DNA of 64,000 bases from CALCZU01 sp964396165 (GTDB lineage: Bacteria > Bdellovibrionota > FAC87 > UBA2466), in NCBI GenBank assembly GCA_964396165.1, contig CAYNEF010000006.1, positions 26,344 to 90,343 of the forward strand, given 5' to 3'. The notes beneath the pieces were generated by a model. That model had not been told where the DNA came from. It made no database searches and was given only the letters and a program-made list of their open reading frames with translations. This document shows, one piece after another, positions 16,937 through 27,000 of this stretch. Every line of letters begins with the position of its first letter. The first letter of the stretch is position 1. The translations under genes were made by a program, and so were the position numbers.

Positions 16937-17673
16937 TCATGCTCCTTTGGAGGGTTTAACAAACTCGCAAAAAAATGTTCGAATAATTGAAAAGAAAATG
17001 GGTCGAGCGGAATGGTCAGATCTTTCGCCGTAAGGACTTCATTTTTTAAAGAAAATGTTTGTTGAATATAAGTATGTAAATCCATCCCTTTTTCAAAGCC
17101 CTTTTTAAATTCGAGCACTATGTTTTGCAGTTCTGCAATCACCTTTTTCTCTTCAGGGAAAATGCATTTTCTAGCAGTTTGCTCGAGCATCAAAGTCCAC
17201 CATTCGGTAGAAACTTCTGCTATGAAGATGGGTACTCGCTTAAAAAGAATGAAGTGCTGGTCTAATTTATGGTGCTGGAGTTTTAAATTGCGAGGGGGTA
17301 AAAAAGTCCCCCACTGTAATCCAGCTACCCGAGAGAGTCCTTTAACAACAGTTTTTAAACGGGATTGGCTTTGAGTATCGCGTCTATATTGCTCGATTCC
17401 TTCCGACAAGCGCAAAAGGCTTGTGGCTGCCCGATTTTTAATCTTCGCTTTTTCATTTTCAAAGGCGCTTTCAAGCCCCAGCTTTTTCTTTTCTTCTCTC
17501 CAATCGCTTACAAGCTTGAGAAACTGTGTTTTGAAGGTAGGGACAGTCTCTTTGATACGAGGGTTCTCGGTAATATGCTTTCTGACGATGCGGATGAGGT
17601 GGACATGGCCCTGATCTTCAATCGTTTTTTTTAAATGTTTTATAGCTCCCAGCGTTGATTCTTTTGCGTTCAT
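16933..17673 (-). CDS. Hypothetical cytoplasmic protein
   Basis: A 246-residue, Lys- and Glu-rich, mostly helical protein without signal peptide or membrane segment. It contains a basic central stretch (AKIKNRAATSLLRLSEGIEQYRRD) and a Trp pair (STEWWTLML). I recognise no family. It is the first gene of an operon with the enoyl-reductase-like gene, which it overlaps by four bases, and is divergent from hemH with only 27 bases between the two starts. Confidence 0.6.
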   Translation of the reverse strand: MNAKESTLGAIKHLKKTIEDQGHVHLIRIVRKHITENPRIKETVPTFKTQFLKLVSDWREEKKKLGLESAFENEKAKIKNRAATSLLRLSEGIEQYRRDTQSQSRLKTVVKGLSRVAGLQWGTFLPPRNLKLQHHKLDQHFILFKRVPIFIAEVSTEWWTLMLEQTARKCIFPEEKKVIAELQNIVLEFKKGFEKGMDLHTYIQQTFSLKNEVLTAKDLTIPLDPFSFQLFEHFFASLLNPPKEHE

Positions 17674-17700
17674 CTCACTCTTGATCTACCATGGTTTGCC

Positions 17701-18717
17701 ATGAAAAAGACAGGGATCTTGCTTGTAAATATTGGAACGCCGAAGAACCCCGAGCCAGAGGCCGTTGGGAAGTACCTCACCGAATTCTTAATGGACCCGT
17801 ATGTGATCGATATTCCGTGGCTCTTGCGGTGGTTCCTCGTCAACGTTTTGATCGTCCCCAGAAGAAAAAAAGCGTCAAGCATACTTTATAAAAAAGTATG
17901 GACGGAGAAGGGGTCTCCACTCATGCATTTTAGTTTAAGCTTTGCAGAAAAGTTGCAGCGGATGCTAGGCGATTCTTATGTAGTCAGGATGGGCATGCGT
18001 TACGGGACTCCCAGCATTGCAACGGCTCTTGCTGAAATGGCAGAAAAACATGTTGAGGAGCTCATCCTCGTGCCCTTGTATCCCCAGTTTTCTTACGCAG
18101 CAACAACCTCGTCCATCGAGAAGACCAACGCACTTGTGAAAGATTATTTGGGAGATATAAAAGTAAAAGTTGTCCCTCCCTTTTTTAAAGATCAAAACTT
18201 TTTGACCAGTTTCGAAAATGTAGCGAAAGAACATATTGAAAAAAGAGATTGGGACAAAATTCTTTTTTCTTTCCACGGTTTGCCTGAGAGACAAGTAAAA
18301 CGAACTGATCCTACAGGCTTACATTGCCGAGCAGACCATTCTTGTTGTGTAGAAGTGCACGAAAAAAATCAGGATTGCTATCGTACCCAATGCTACGAAA
18401 CGGCAAGGCAACTTGCAGTGCGATTGAATTTAAAAGAGGAGCAATACCTTGTCGCATTCCAATCACGCCTGGGTAGAACACCCTGGATTAAACCCCATTC
18501 AGATGAGTACTACCGTACTCTGCCGAAAGAAGGGGTAAAAAAACTCCTCGTTATCTCTCCCTCTTTTGTGACTGACTGTTTAGAGACATTAGAGGAAATA
18601 CAAATTCGAGGGAAAGAAGAGTTTTGCCAAAATGGGGGTGAAGAACTCACTTTGGTCCCCTCACTGAACGATTCAGATCATTGGATAGAAAATTTTAAGA
18701 AAATGGTTTTAAGCTAA
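17701..18717 (+). CDS. hemH: Ferrochelatase
   Basis: A 338-residue enzyme that inserts ferrous iron into protoporphyrin IX, the last step of haem synthesis. The N-terminal GILLVNIGTPKNPEP, LVPLYPQFS, the catalytic His in FSFHGLPERQ (H192), and the Glu motif SFVTDCLETLEEI all match the family. Between them lies a Cys-rich stretch (C209, C215, C216, C226, C231) in the region where some bacterial ferrochelatases bind a [2Fe-2S] cluster; cluster binding here is inference. No clear ribosome site precedes the ATG. No other haem gene is adjacent. Confidence 0.93.
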   Translation: MKKTGILLVNIGTPKNPEPEAVGKYLTEFLMDPYVIDIPWLLRWFLVNVLIVPRRKKASSILYKKVWTEKGSPLMHFSLSFAEKLQRMLGDSYVVRMGMRYGTPSIATALAEMAEKHVEELILVPLYPQFSYAATTSSIEKTNALVKDYLGDIKVKVVPPFFKDQNFLTSFENVAKEHIEKRDWDKILFSFHGLPERQVKRTDPTGLHCRADHSCCVEVHEKNQDCYRTQCYETARQLAVRLNLKEEQYLVAFQSRLGRTPWIKPHSDEYYRTLPKEGVKKLLVISPSFVTDCLETLEEIQIRGKEEFCQNGGEELTLVPSLNDSDHWIENFKKMVLS

Positions 18718-18748
18718 ATAACTGCAAATACCTTAGGCAATCAGGAAA

Positions 18749-18964
18749 TTAGATTTTGATGTGGAGGTTTTGCCCAATTCTGCTTGTGGAGATTAAACTC
18801 CCGGTGTCGGAAAACATCGGAGAAGATTCTTTTTGTGCGAATATAGGGTTGGGTTCATTTGCGCGAGTGTTCTTTTCTGGCCACTCGGGTGCAGAGGGAT
18901 ACTTCTTTTCAAACAAACTGCTACCGTAAAAACTAGTATTATCGTCTCCCAGTGTTCTAATCAT
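18749..18964 (-). CDS. Small protein, paralogue 2 of a tandem 71-residue pair
   Basis: A 71-residue protein of no known family. It is preceded by AGAAGGTG at good spacing from the ATG, identical to the ribosome site of the next gene upstream. Both proteins are 71 residues, both begin MI..xG, and both end with TG...SR-GQ-L-IKI (here SRIGQNLHIKI). The conserved tail and equal length indicate a tandem duplication. The middle is Ser/Pro/Asn/Lys-rich and probably disordered. There is no signal peptide or cysteine. Confidence 0.65.
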   Translation of the reverse strand: MIRTLGDDNTSFYGSSLFEKKYPSAPEWPEKNTRANEPNPIFAQKESSPMFSDTGSLISTSRIGQNLHIKI

Positions 18965-18995
18965 GATTCACCTTCTTCTAGGAAGTAGGCCACAC

Positions 18996-19211
18996 TTAAA
19001 TTTTAATATTAAGTATTTGGCCGCTACGACTTGGAAAGTGCATATTACCCGTTTGGGTAAACACTGCTCCCATGGAGCCTGAACCACCGGATGGGGCGTA
19101 AAGCTTTGCTAAAGCATCGCCTTTACTTGCATTGTTCTGGCTTTGGACTCTGTTAGACAAAGCCTGCGGCCAGAAAACATTGCCTGGATTTTCACCCATG
19201 GCACTAATCAT
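18996..19211 (-). CDS. Small protein, paralogue 1 of a tandem 71-residue pair
   Basis: A 71-residue protein (MISAMGENPGNVFWPQAL...), with AGAAGGTG upstream of the ATG. Its C-terminus FTQTGNMHFPSRSGQILNIKI aligns with that of the downstream copy. It is Gly/Ser/Asn-rich in the middle and lacks hydrophobic segments. The two genes are 31 bases apart and presumably co-transcribed from the region before the aldehyde dehydrogenase gene. The function is unknown; the conserved tail could be an interaction or targeting tag. Confidence 0.68.
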   Translation of the reverse strand: MISAMGENPGNVFWPQALSNRVQSQNNASKGDALAKLYAPSGGSGSMGAVFTQTGNMHFPSRSGQILNIKI

Positions 19212-19454
19212 TTAACACCTTCTTTCAACGTTCTACGTGACTAACAACTATAGTATGCCATAAAGAAGTTAAAGAAATATGCTGCTGATAAGTACTTGTT
19301 ACTTATTAATTATTTAGATTTTATTAGGCCAAAACAGTGACGAAAATATACAGGCGTCACAATTAAAGATTCGAACTCCACAATTTCTTTTGGAGTTTTG
19401 GCCCTCTCCTTTTATAGGGTTTCCTTTGCGAGAAAAGTCGTTAAACTTTCACAA

Positions 19455-20822
19455 ATGGATAGGAAATCTTTAGTTGATGAGCAGCGTCATTATTTCAATA
19501 GTTTTAAAACCCGCTCTTTGGATTTTAGAAGAAAAAATTTAAGACGACTGGCTGATTGGATTATGGCCAGCGAAACAGAAATCCACGAGGCTTTGCATGC
19601 CGACTTAAACAAGGGAGTGACTGAAGCATACATGACAGAGACTGCACTTTGTCTCGATGAAATAAAATATGCTGAGAAGCATTTAAAATCCTGGATGAAA
19701 CCAAAAAAGGTAAAGACGTCTTTCGTACAGATGCCCGGCAAAAGTTATATCTACCCGGAACCTTTGGGGGTTGTTCTCATCATTGGTCCTTGGAATTATC
19801 CTTTTCAATTACTGATTGCTCCTCTTGTCGCCGCAATCGCAGCGGGAAATTGTGTAGTGATAAAACCTAGCGAGCTTGCGCCGAAAACATCGGCGCTTGT
19901 CGCGCGAATGTGCAAAGAACTTTTCGATAAAGCTTATGTGAGTGTCGTGGAAGGGGACGCAAACGCGTCTACAGCTTTGCTTCAGCAAAAGTGGGATCAC
20001 ATCTTTTTTACCGGCGGTACAAAAATTGGGCAAATTGTAATGGAAGCTGCGGCAAAAAATTTAACCCCCGTGACTTTGGAATTGGGAGGGAAAAGTCCCT
20101 GTATTGTCGACGGTGAATGCGATCTGGAAGTAACGGTAAAGCGCATCATCTGGGGCAAATTCATGAATGCAGGACAGACTTGTGTTGCACCAGACTACGT
20201 TCTACTCCCTGCGGGAATGCAAGGGAAGTTTGTAGAGCTTGCAAAAAATGAAATCAAACGCTTTTTCGGAGAAGATCCTAAAAAAAGCGAAGATTACGCG
20301 CGCATTATTTCCGAAAAGCATTTAAAGCGGCTCGAAGGATTATTGAAAGGGCCCAAAGTTGCTGTGGGAGGTATTGTGGATGAGTCCACCAAGTATTTTT
20401 CTCCGACACTTCTTACTGAAGTCGATTGGTCACACGCCGTCATGCAAGATGAAATCTTTGGTCCTCTTCTTCCTCTTATCGAGTATGGCACACTGGAAGA
20501 AGTAATTAAAATTGTAAACTCGCACCCAAAACCCTTGGCACTTTATTTCTTTTCGACCGACGAGAGTAGGGTAAAAGAAGTCTTAACAAAGTGTTCATTC
20601 GGCGGCGGCTGTATAAATGATGTGTTAATGCATTTGGGTAACCCGCGTCTTCCCTTTGGGGGCGTGGGCCCGAGCGGAATGGGCGCCTATCACGGGGAAT
20701 ATGGTTTTGAGGTTTTTTCCCACAAGAAGAGCGTAGTTCACCGTAAATTTGCCTTTGATCTTCCCTTGCGCTATCCACCCTATAAGGACAAGTTGAAACT
20801 TTTGAAGAAAATTTTGGGGTAG
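19455..20822 (+). CDS. Aldehyde dehydrogenase (class 3 / fatty aldehyde type)
   Basis: About 455 residues from the ATG at 19455 (a TTG at 19398 would add 19 residues and is less likely). It is an NAD(P)-dependent aldehyde dehydrogenase: LIIGPWNYPFQL, VIKPSEL, FFTGGTKIGQ, catalytic Glu in LELGGKSP and catalytic Cys in NAGQTCVAPDY. The short length, the PWNYP motif and the basic C-terminus match class 3 and fatty aldehyde enzymes, which oxidise medium- to long-chain aldehydes. It is followed after two bases by the chalcone-isomerase-like gene, then queG, making a three-gene unit. Confidence 0.9.
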   Translation: MDRKSLVDEQRHYFNSFKTRSLDFRRKNLRRLADWIMASETEIHEALHADLNKGVTEAYMTETALCLDEIKYAEKHLKSWMKPKKVKTSFVQMPGKSYIYPEPLGVVLIIGPWNYPFQLLIAPLVAAIAAGNCVVIKPSELAPKTSALVARMCKELFDKAYVSVVEGDANASTALLQQKWDHIFFTGGTKIGQIVMEAAAKNLTPVTLELGGKSPCIVDGECDLEVTVKRIIWGKFMNAGQTCVAPDYVLLPAGMQGKFVELAKNEIKRFFGEDPKKSEDYARIISEKHLKRLEGLLKGPKVAVGGIVDESTKYFSPTLLTEVDWSHAVMQDEIFGPLLPLIEYGTLEEVIKIVNSHPKPLALYFFSTDESRVKEVLTKCSFGGGCINDVLMHLGNPRLPFGGVGPSGMGAYHGEYGFEVFSHKKSVVHRKFAFDLPLRYPPYKDKLKLLKKILG

Positions 20823-20824
20823 AA

Positions 20825-21382
20825 ATGAAAACGCTAACCGTTCTTTTTTTAGTCGGGATAACTTTGAGTTTACAGGCGAAAGAAATCGCAGGAGTTAAAT
20901 TCAGTGATACGGTCAATGTCGGCAGGGCAAATCTGACATTAAATGGAGTGGGATTAAGAACTGCTACGATTTTTTCTGTAAAAGTGTATGCAGCAGGATT
21001 GTATCTAGCGCAACCTTCACATGACGCTGAAAAAATAATGGAAGCACAGTGGCCAGTTCAATTGCAGATGGAATTTTTAAGAAACGTGAAAAGCGCGGAC
21101 ATTGCAGATGCCTGGGACAAATCGTTTAAAGAAAATTGCTTAAAAGAATGCGAAAAGTTGGAGCCTCGGTTATATCTTTTAAAACAAATGATGCCTTCTG
21201 TGAAAAAAGGGGATCGGATGATTTACACTTTCCAGGAAAGTGGCGTAGAGATTTCTTTGAACGGTAAAACGTTGGGGGATGTAGCGCGCGCAGATTTTTC
21301 CCGCTTTTTACTTTCTACGTGGTTCGGGAAAAAACCGCCCACTGAAGACTTGAAAAAAGGGCTTTTAGGTTTGACTCCCTGA
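20825..21382 (+). CDS. Exported chalcone isomerase-like protein
   Basis: A 185-residue protein with a signal peptide (MKTLTVLFLVGITLSLQA). The body KFSDTVNVGRANLTLNGVGLRT, followed by FSVKVYAAGLYL and later FLRNVKSADIADAW, is the pattern of the bacterial chalcone isomerase-like family (fatty-acid-binding fold), found as exported proteins of unknown substrate. It is not expected to be a flavonoid enzyme. It lies between the aldehyde dehydrogenase (two-base gap) and queG (one-base overlap, TGATG), so the three are co-transcribed. Confidence 0.8.
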   Translation: MKTLTVLFLVGITLSLQAKEIAGVKFSDTVNVGRANLTLNGVGLRTATIFSVKVYAAGLYLAQPSHDAEKIMEAQWPVQLQMEFLRNVKSADIADAWDKSFKENCLKECEKLEPRLYLLKQMMPSVKKGDRMIYTFQESGVEISLNGKTLGDVARADFSRFLLSTWFGKKPPTEDLKKGLLGLTP

Positions 21383-22404
21383 TGTCTTTCTCAAATCTCA
21401 TTCAGAATATAAACGAGTCTGGTCTTGTTTTTTTAGGGGAAAGCTCGCTGGATCTGGATTTAGACTTCGAGCGGTTTCAAAAGTGGCTGTCGGATTCGAA
21501 ACATGCAGGCATGCAATTTTTGGAAAAATACGATGACATACGGCGAGACCCAAAAAAACTTTTGCCCGAAGCAAACTCCGCCTGTGTCGTCGGTCTTGCT
21601 TACGATCAAGGCGATCACTGGCCAATGTCAGATCTCGAATCTCCGCGAGTGGCACAGTACGCGAGATTTCGCGACTACCACAAACTCTTCAAAGAAAAGG
21701 TGGAAAAAGTATTTTTTGAGTATGCTGCAAAAACACCAGACTTTAAATACCGCGTTTGCGTGGATACAGCCCCTCTTTTAGAAAGAGCATTGGCTGCGAA
21801 AGCGGGAAAAGGATTTATAGGTAAAAATACCTGCTACATCCATGAGTCTCACGGCAGCCTGCTTCTTCTTGCCGTTGTTCTTTCCAACTCCCCTAACCCA
21901 AAAAAAGAAGACGGTGCTAAAGACGGTTGCAACACGTGTACGTTGTGTCAGGTAGCCTGTCCTACGGGCGCTTTGAATGAAGACTACACAATCGATTCGA
22001 GAAAATGTTTGTCTTATTGGACAATAGAACACAGAGGAGAAATCCCGTTAGAATACTGGCCGCATCTAGCAAAATATTATTTTGGTTGCGACATCTGCCA
22101 GATAGTTTGTCCTTATAATCAAGAAGCGCGGGAAAATAGATTGAGCGCAAAAATTGAGACGCGGTCTTATCCGGACTTGCCAACTGTCGCATTGATGGGT
22201 GAGGGGGAATATGAAAAATATTTCGGCGGGACTCCACTTACTCGAGCAAAACGCACTGGACTCAGACGCAATGCTTTGATTGCGATGACGGTCATGCGAC
22301 ACCCAGAACTGTCTCGAGTCTTAAACGCATTTTCAGAGGAATCTGATCCTGTTTTAGTTGCGACAAAGAGAACTGCTGAGGGGTATTTAAAAGTTCTATT
22401 TTAG
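21382..22404 (+). CDS. queG: Epoxyqueuosine reductase QueG
   Basis: A 340-residue enzyme for the last step of queuosine synthesis in tRNA, a cobalamin- and [4Fe-4S]-dependent reductase. Two cluster motifs are visible: CNTCTLCQVACPTGAL and CDICQIVCPYN. Upstream lie RVCVDTAPLLERALAAKAG and GFIGKNTCYIH, the family's substrate and cobalamin region. The length is typical. The start overlaps the preceding stop by one base. A strong hairpin with flanking A and T runs ends the unit seven bases after the stop. Confidence 0.94.
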   Translation: MSFSNLIQNINESGLVFLGESSLDLDLDFERFQKWLSDSKHAGMQFLEKYDDIRRDPKKLLPEANSACVVGLAYDQGDHWPMSDLESPRVAQYARFRDYHKLFKEKVEKVFFEYAAKTPDFKYRVCVDTAPLLERALAAKAGKGFIGKNTCYIHESHGSLLLLAVVLSNSPNPKKEDGAKDGCNTCTLCQVACPTGALNEDYTIDSRKCLSYWTIEHRGEIPLEYWPHLAKYYFGCDICQIVCPYNQEARENRLSAKIETRSYPDLPTVALMGEGEYEKYFGGTPLTRAKRTGLRRNALIAMTVMRHPELSRVLNAFSEESDPVLVATKRTAEGYLKVLF

Positions 22405-22410
22405 ACAAAA

Positions 22411-22440
22411 AAAAGGGAGATCCATATGGATCTCCCTTTT
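22411..22440. terminator. Bidirectional intrinsic terminator
   Basis: A perfect palindrome with stem AAAAGGGAGATCC and its complement, preceded by further A and ending in T4, between the convergent queG and the exported protein gene at 22459. It can serve both strands. Confidence 0.85.
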
Positions 22441-22458
22441 CTGAAAGATAAGTAAGAA

Positions 22459-23526
22459 TTAAAGCTTAGGCATCCAGGTACCTTCAGTACCTGCAAGACA
22501 GTTGTCTCTCAATTCTTTCAATTCTGCGAGAGTAAGGCCTTTTGTAGCAAGCCCTTTAACCATTTCGTTATTTGCAATTTCGTGAGCTTCCCATACTGTG
22601 CTGCCGGATTTAATCGCAGCAAGAAATGGATTTGCAAATAATTGCGCTGTGACAGCAAGACCATCGACTACGCTCTGAGCGTCTTTACCTTCTTTTAGGT
22701 ATTCTTTGATTTTGCTGATTTGTCCTTCGAGTGCTGTTGGATTTCTGTGGTACAGCATCATCAGGTTAGCAAGCATATCTTTTCCCATGTTTTCTTTTCC
22801 GGGAAGATTGTTTGGCACTTTCGCAATTGCAGCCATGATGTCAGCATCAGAAGTGAATTTTTTGATAGCTTCTTTTGCTGCTTCTAAAGACTGGCCTCTA
22901 GCAAGAGTTTCTTCTCCAATAACTACCAGGGCTTCTTTTAATCTGTCGACTTGAGAAGCTTCCAATCCTTTGATTCCATCTACTAGTTCGTTGATGAACT
23001 TATTCACGGATGGGTTAGTAGATTTGATAGAGACTTTTCCATCTACACCTTTTTCAGTCACTTTCAATACGTCTTCTACTTTTTTGAAAGTGCTTTCGAA
23101 TTGCTTCTTGAGTTTTAATTCGGCTTTTTTCTCTTCAAGCTTTTGTCGGGCAATTTCATTAGTGAGAGTATCTTCTGTGGCTTCCGCTCTTCCTACTTTG
23201 CCTGCAACTTCTGCAGCTTTTTGAGACGCATCCACATCATGTGGGCCGCGAGCTTTTACAACAGGGGCACTTCTTTCTTTGTCTTTATCTTGCTCACGTT
23301 CGCGAACTTCTACTTTAACCCCTTTTTCTTCGGCGCTATTTGCTCCTTTTTGAACTTTTTCTCTTACTCTTTCTCTTTCTTGAGCAGGAGTGACACCTGG
23401 TTGTTCTTCTACTTTACCTCCGCGGCCTTTGCTAACTTCTACGGCATTTACGGTGGGCGCGATAAGCGCTAAGGATGCGAGTACTGCCAACACGGTTGTT
23501 TTATTTTTCATGTTCAAGGGTTTCAT
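22459..23526 (-). CDS. Exported highly charged helical protein, unknown
   Basis: About 355 residues from the ATG at 23526, which has an AGGAGA ribosome site; the longer reading to 23589 adds a non-signal stretch. The signal peptide runs to about APTVNA. Next comes a very charged, Arg/Glu/Lys-rich segment (about 30-150) likely to be disordered or coiled coil, then a mostly helical C-terminal domain with one late Cys (RDNCLAGTEG). No domain is recognised. It is transcribed divergently from the giant exported protein gene across a 526-base region, and its low-complexity helical style resembles that protein. Confidence 0.65.
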   Translation of the reverse strand: MKPLNMKNKTTVLAVLASLALIAPTVNAVEVSKGRGGKVEEQPGVTPAQERERVREKVQKGANSAEEKGVKVEVREREQDKDKERSAPVVKARGPHDVDASQKAAEVAGKVGRAEATEDTLTNEIARQKLEEKKAELKLKKQFESTFKKVEDVLKVTEKGVDGKVSIKSTNPSVNKFINELVDGIKGLEASQVDRLKEALVVIGEETLARGQSLEAAKEAIKKFTSDADIMAAIAKVPNNLPGKENMGKDMLANLMMLYHRNPTALEGQISKIKEYLKEGKDAQSVVDGLAVTAQLFANPFLAAIKSGSTVWEAHEIANNEMVKGLATKGLTLAELKELRDNCLAGTEGTWMPKL

Positions 23527-24052
23527 TTTATTTTTATCTCCTAAGATTAAATTTTGCTTCAAACTTGTGCCCACACTTTGAAATAGCAAACTACGTACCG
23601 TTAAAAAAAGTGGGGGAAGACCAGTTGTATACGACGAAAAAGCAATACAAATATTTTATAACAGTTTCATTCTTTTGTGCGTATTTTGTTAATAGGTACA
23701 AGTACTTCACTTGTATTTTAGAGCGATTCTATTTTTGCAACGCGCAACAACTCTACAGCATATTTGCTGTCGAAACTTTTTACAGTAATAACCAAAGTGA
23801 CGAATGTTAGTATCATTACCTTTTATTTATGGATATCAATAGTTTAAGTGTTTAATCTGCAGAAACACGAAAGTATCGACCATTAGTTTTGCATGTTGTA
23901 CTGCGTAAAACATTTTGGCGATTGATCATTTTCCTCATGAGCATACTGAAATCACATATAAAAAAAATGGACTCAAGATTGTGGTGATTGTGAATACTGC
24001 CGGCATACGCATTGCACAATAAGAGGCTAAGAATCTTATTTGAGGTACATAC
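23527..24052. other. Long AT-rich divergent intergenic region
   Basis: 526 bases between two exported-protein genes on opposite strands. It must hold both promoters. I see no convincing gene; one small hairpin (ACAGCA-TATT-TGCTGT, about 23754-23769) lies in the middle. Confidence 0.5.
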
Positions 24053-27000
24053 ATGCGCTTTCATACTCGCTTACTAACATATGCGTACATCGTATTATCA
24101 GCCATTTCATTTACTGCGTTCGCTGCAGAAGCAGAATGCAAAGATGGCCTGTGCAGCCCAGCTTTATTAAATTTAAACCAACCAGGCAAAAAGGATGAAA
24201 GTCCGTTTGAAATCAATACGGTTCTTGGGAAAAGAAAACACGTTGAGTTTACTGATGAGACGTGGGAGTTGCCAGTATTTTCTGAAGATGGCAGTGGACG
24301 ATCTTACCCTAAAGAATGTTCTGCTCAACAAACGTACAAAGTCAGAACGCCTTTTCCTTTTGCAAAGCCAAAAGACAGATCAAAAGAACCCCTTCAAATA
24401 ATGCTGAATCCCAGTCAAGATCCTTTGGTCGACCACTTGAGAGATTTGAAAGAACAAGACGAAGCAAAGTACCGCTATGAACACCCAACGGTTGAGCAAA
24501 AACTAAAAAGAGAAGCAGAACTTCTCCGTGACTTTGCCATAGCATTACAATGCCCACCCGATTCTCACTTCATTCAAGATGTAATGACAAAACTTGCAGA
24601 TTTGCAAAGAATCGAAATCATGCAACACACTCTGCTTTTAGATCGCAAAAATAGAACCGTCGGTTCATCCAGTGAATTAATCGATGCGATGATTACAGCA
24701 ATTCCTCTTTTTCAAATTAAATCAAACTCTGTACGCGGAGCATGGTCAAATGCCATTACCGCGCAGGCAGAGCGCAACTTGGCTTTGGCCGACAAGATCA
24801 AAACGTCAGGATTTGGTGGCTACCTGGAACACAGAATTTTGCCGAACGAACCGATGACATTTAAAAGCCTAGAACACGAGATGAAAAATTACGATCAAAG
24901 GATGTACGATGAGTTCCAAGTAAAAATTGCTGAGCTCAATACAAAACATCGTACTACTGCAGAAGTTGATCCTACATCCCGCATTAAACTACTTGCGCAT
25001 AATTTGGGACAAAAGCTACAAGCCTTAAAAACAAAGCAAATGAACCCCAATTTTACTGAAGACGATTATGCTTCTCTAAAACTTTTAAACGGGCTTATTT
25101 CCCAACTATTTCACCAAGGTGATGAGTTGTTGGGCCAGCTGACCATGGCAGAATTACGCTTATTATTGCACGGAGAAAAATTTAATTTGCCAGATAGTAA
25201 TAAGGACCAAAAATTACTGGACCTTGCAAAAAGTTTGATGCCTGCAAAAGCAAATAATGTTGAAAAAAATATGTTGATGAATCTCGGCGATATCGCGGGA
25301 TTTGTGAACCAGGTTGTCGCACAATCAGGCGGGCCGCTTTTGACACAAAAAATGTCGGTGTTTTCTTTCTCCCCTGATGAATCTATCAGTATGAGAAAGT
25401 TCCTCATTGCGCAGATTGAAAATCTACATATCAACCGGTCCTCACCATTACTAAGCGAAGTGGATGTTTCAAATCCCAGTAAAAGATTAGCTGCTAAAGC
25501 CGCATTAGAAAGAGTTTTAGATTTATTGGATAAAGGCGCACCTGAGTACGAATCGTCTGACGAACTTCCCTTGGTAACGGATTATGCCTATGACCACTGG
25601 ACTACTGCGGAAAAGTTAAATCATGAACGCAAAGGACGCCTTAAAGCTGCCGATCTTGTCATGAAAAATTCGCCTATGAGCAAAGAGCAAGCGATAGCCA
25701 CAGTTGATAAAGAAGTAGATTCGCTTGCAAAGATTGCGCAAAAATGGACTGGATATCCTATCACGTCTGAAAACTACCGTGATCTGTACGCGCTGCCACA
25801 AGCTTTTCGACAGGATCTGATCGTGGGACTTTCGAACGCAAAAAACAAGAAAGAGGCAGACCACGTGCTTGCTGCTGTCTTGAAACCTAGTGTGGATTCC
25901 TATTCAGACGCACTTACTTCCTCCGGCAAGAATACCTCCACCATACTTGATTCTATTGACAAAACATTTTTTGCTCACGGGCTTACTCGTAATATTCCAG
26001 GAGATCTATCCAAGATGACCTTGGAGCAGAAAAATGCACTGGCTGATTGGGCAGTGACTCAGCTTTCTGTGCCATCAACAAAAAAAGGGGAAGTGAAATT
26101 GAGAAACTTGCCCCCTGACGTACATTCTGCGCTTAACCTGCTTGTAAATTTACGCGAAGAGTGGGGACATACAGATAATGACTTGAGCTTACTGAGAACT
26201 TTTCGTGGTAAAGATGGCGTGAGAGGACTTGCGAGTTTCAATGTCGGTACTTATCTCGCTGAAAAAGAAGCAAGAAAGACAGCATCTAAAGAAAATATTG
26301 GTTTAGTGGATGAGTTAGTTAAATATGCAGATACAGAAGGCTTTGCTATCCCTAAAGCATCGCAATTAAGACTTCTTGGACTTGAAAACACGATTTTAAC
26401 GATGCTTCAACACTTAAAAGGGATTGCTAAATCCAGAGGAATTCAAAAAGAATTTATTCAATTGATGGTAGCCGCAGATCCCCTTGAAGTGACAAAGTTC
26501 TTTCAAAGACACGAGCCACGGCTGCTTAGTCTTTTAATCGAAAAAAATATTCTAAAGATTTCTGATGCTGAATTGGCAGCTAATCCAGCCGCTGCTCGTG
26601 CAAAAGAAGTGATGGAATTTGAAAAGAATGCAAAAAACTCCTTTGTGTTGGAAGCTCAAGGCACTCCCTTGCCTGAAGACAAACAACAACAAATCAATGC
26701 ACAGTTTGATTTCCTCGGAAAACAATCTGCTCATCAGGAAGTTGCCGCAAATTTACAGATGCATCCAGGCTTGTTAAAAAGCCGCATTGACATGCTCAAG
26801 AAATCGGAAGAAGAAGGTAAAAAAATAGGGGCTGCCGATAAAAAGTTTCTTGAAGACTATTCCAGCCAAATGGAAGAACTTAGTCTTACACATCAAGAAA
26901 ATATCATGAATAACTACCGCAAGCGTGCCGCGGAAGACCTTCTGACAAAAGCAAAATCTCCAGATGCTGTCAGGAAACAATTAGAAGGCATTTTAAAACC

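Noticed and set aside
23852..24064. 70-codon minus frame in the divergent region before the giant gene
   Set aside because: It lacks a ribosome site and overlaps the start of the giant gene; composition is unlike neighbours.
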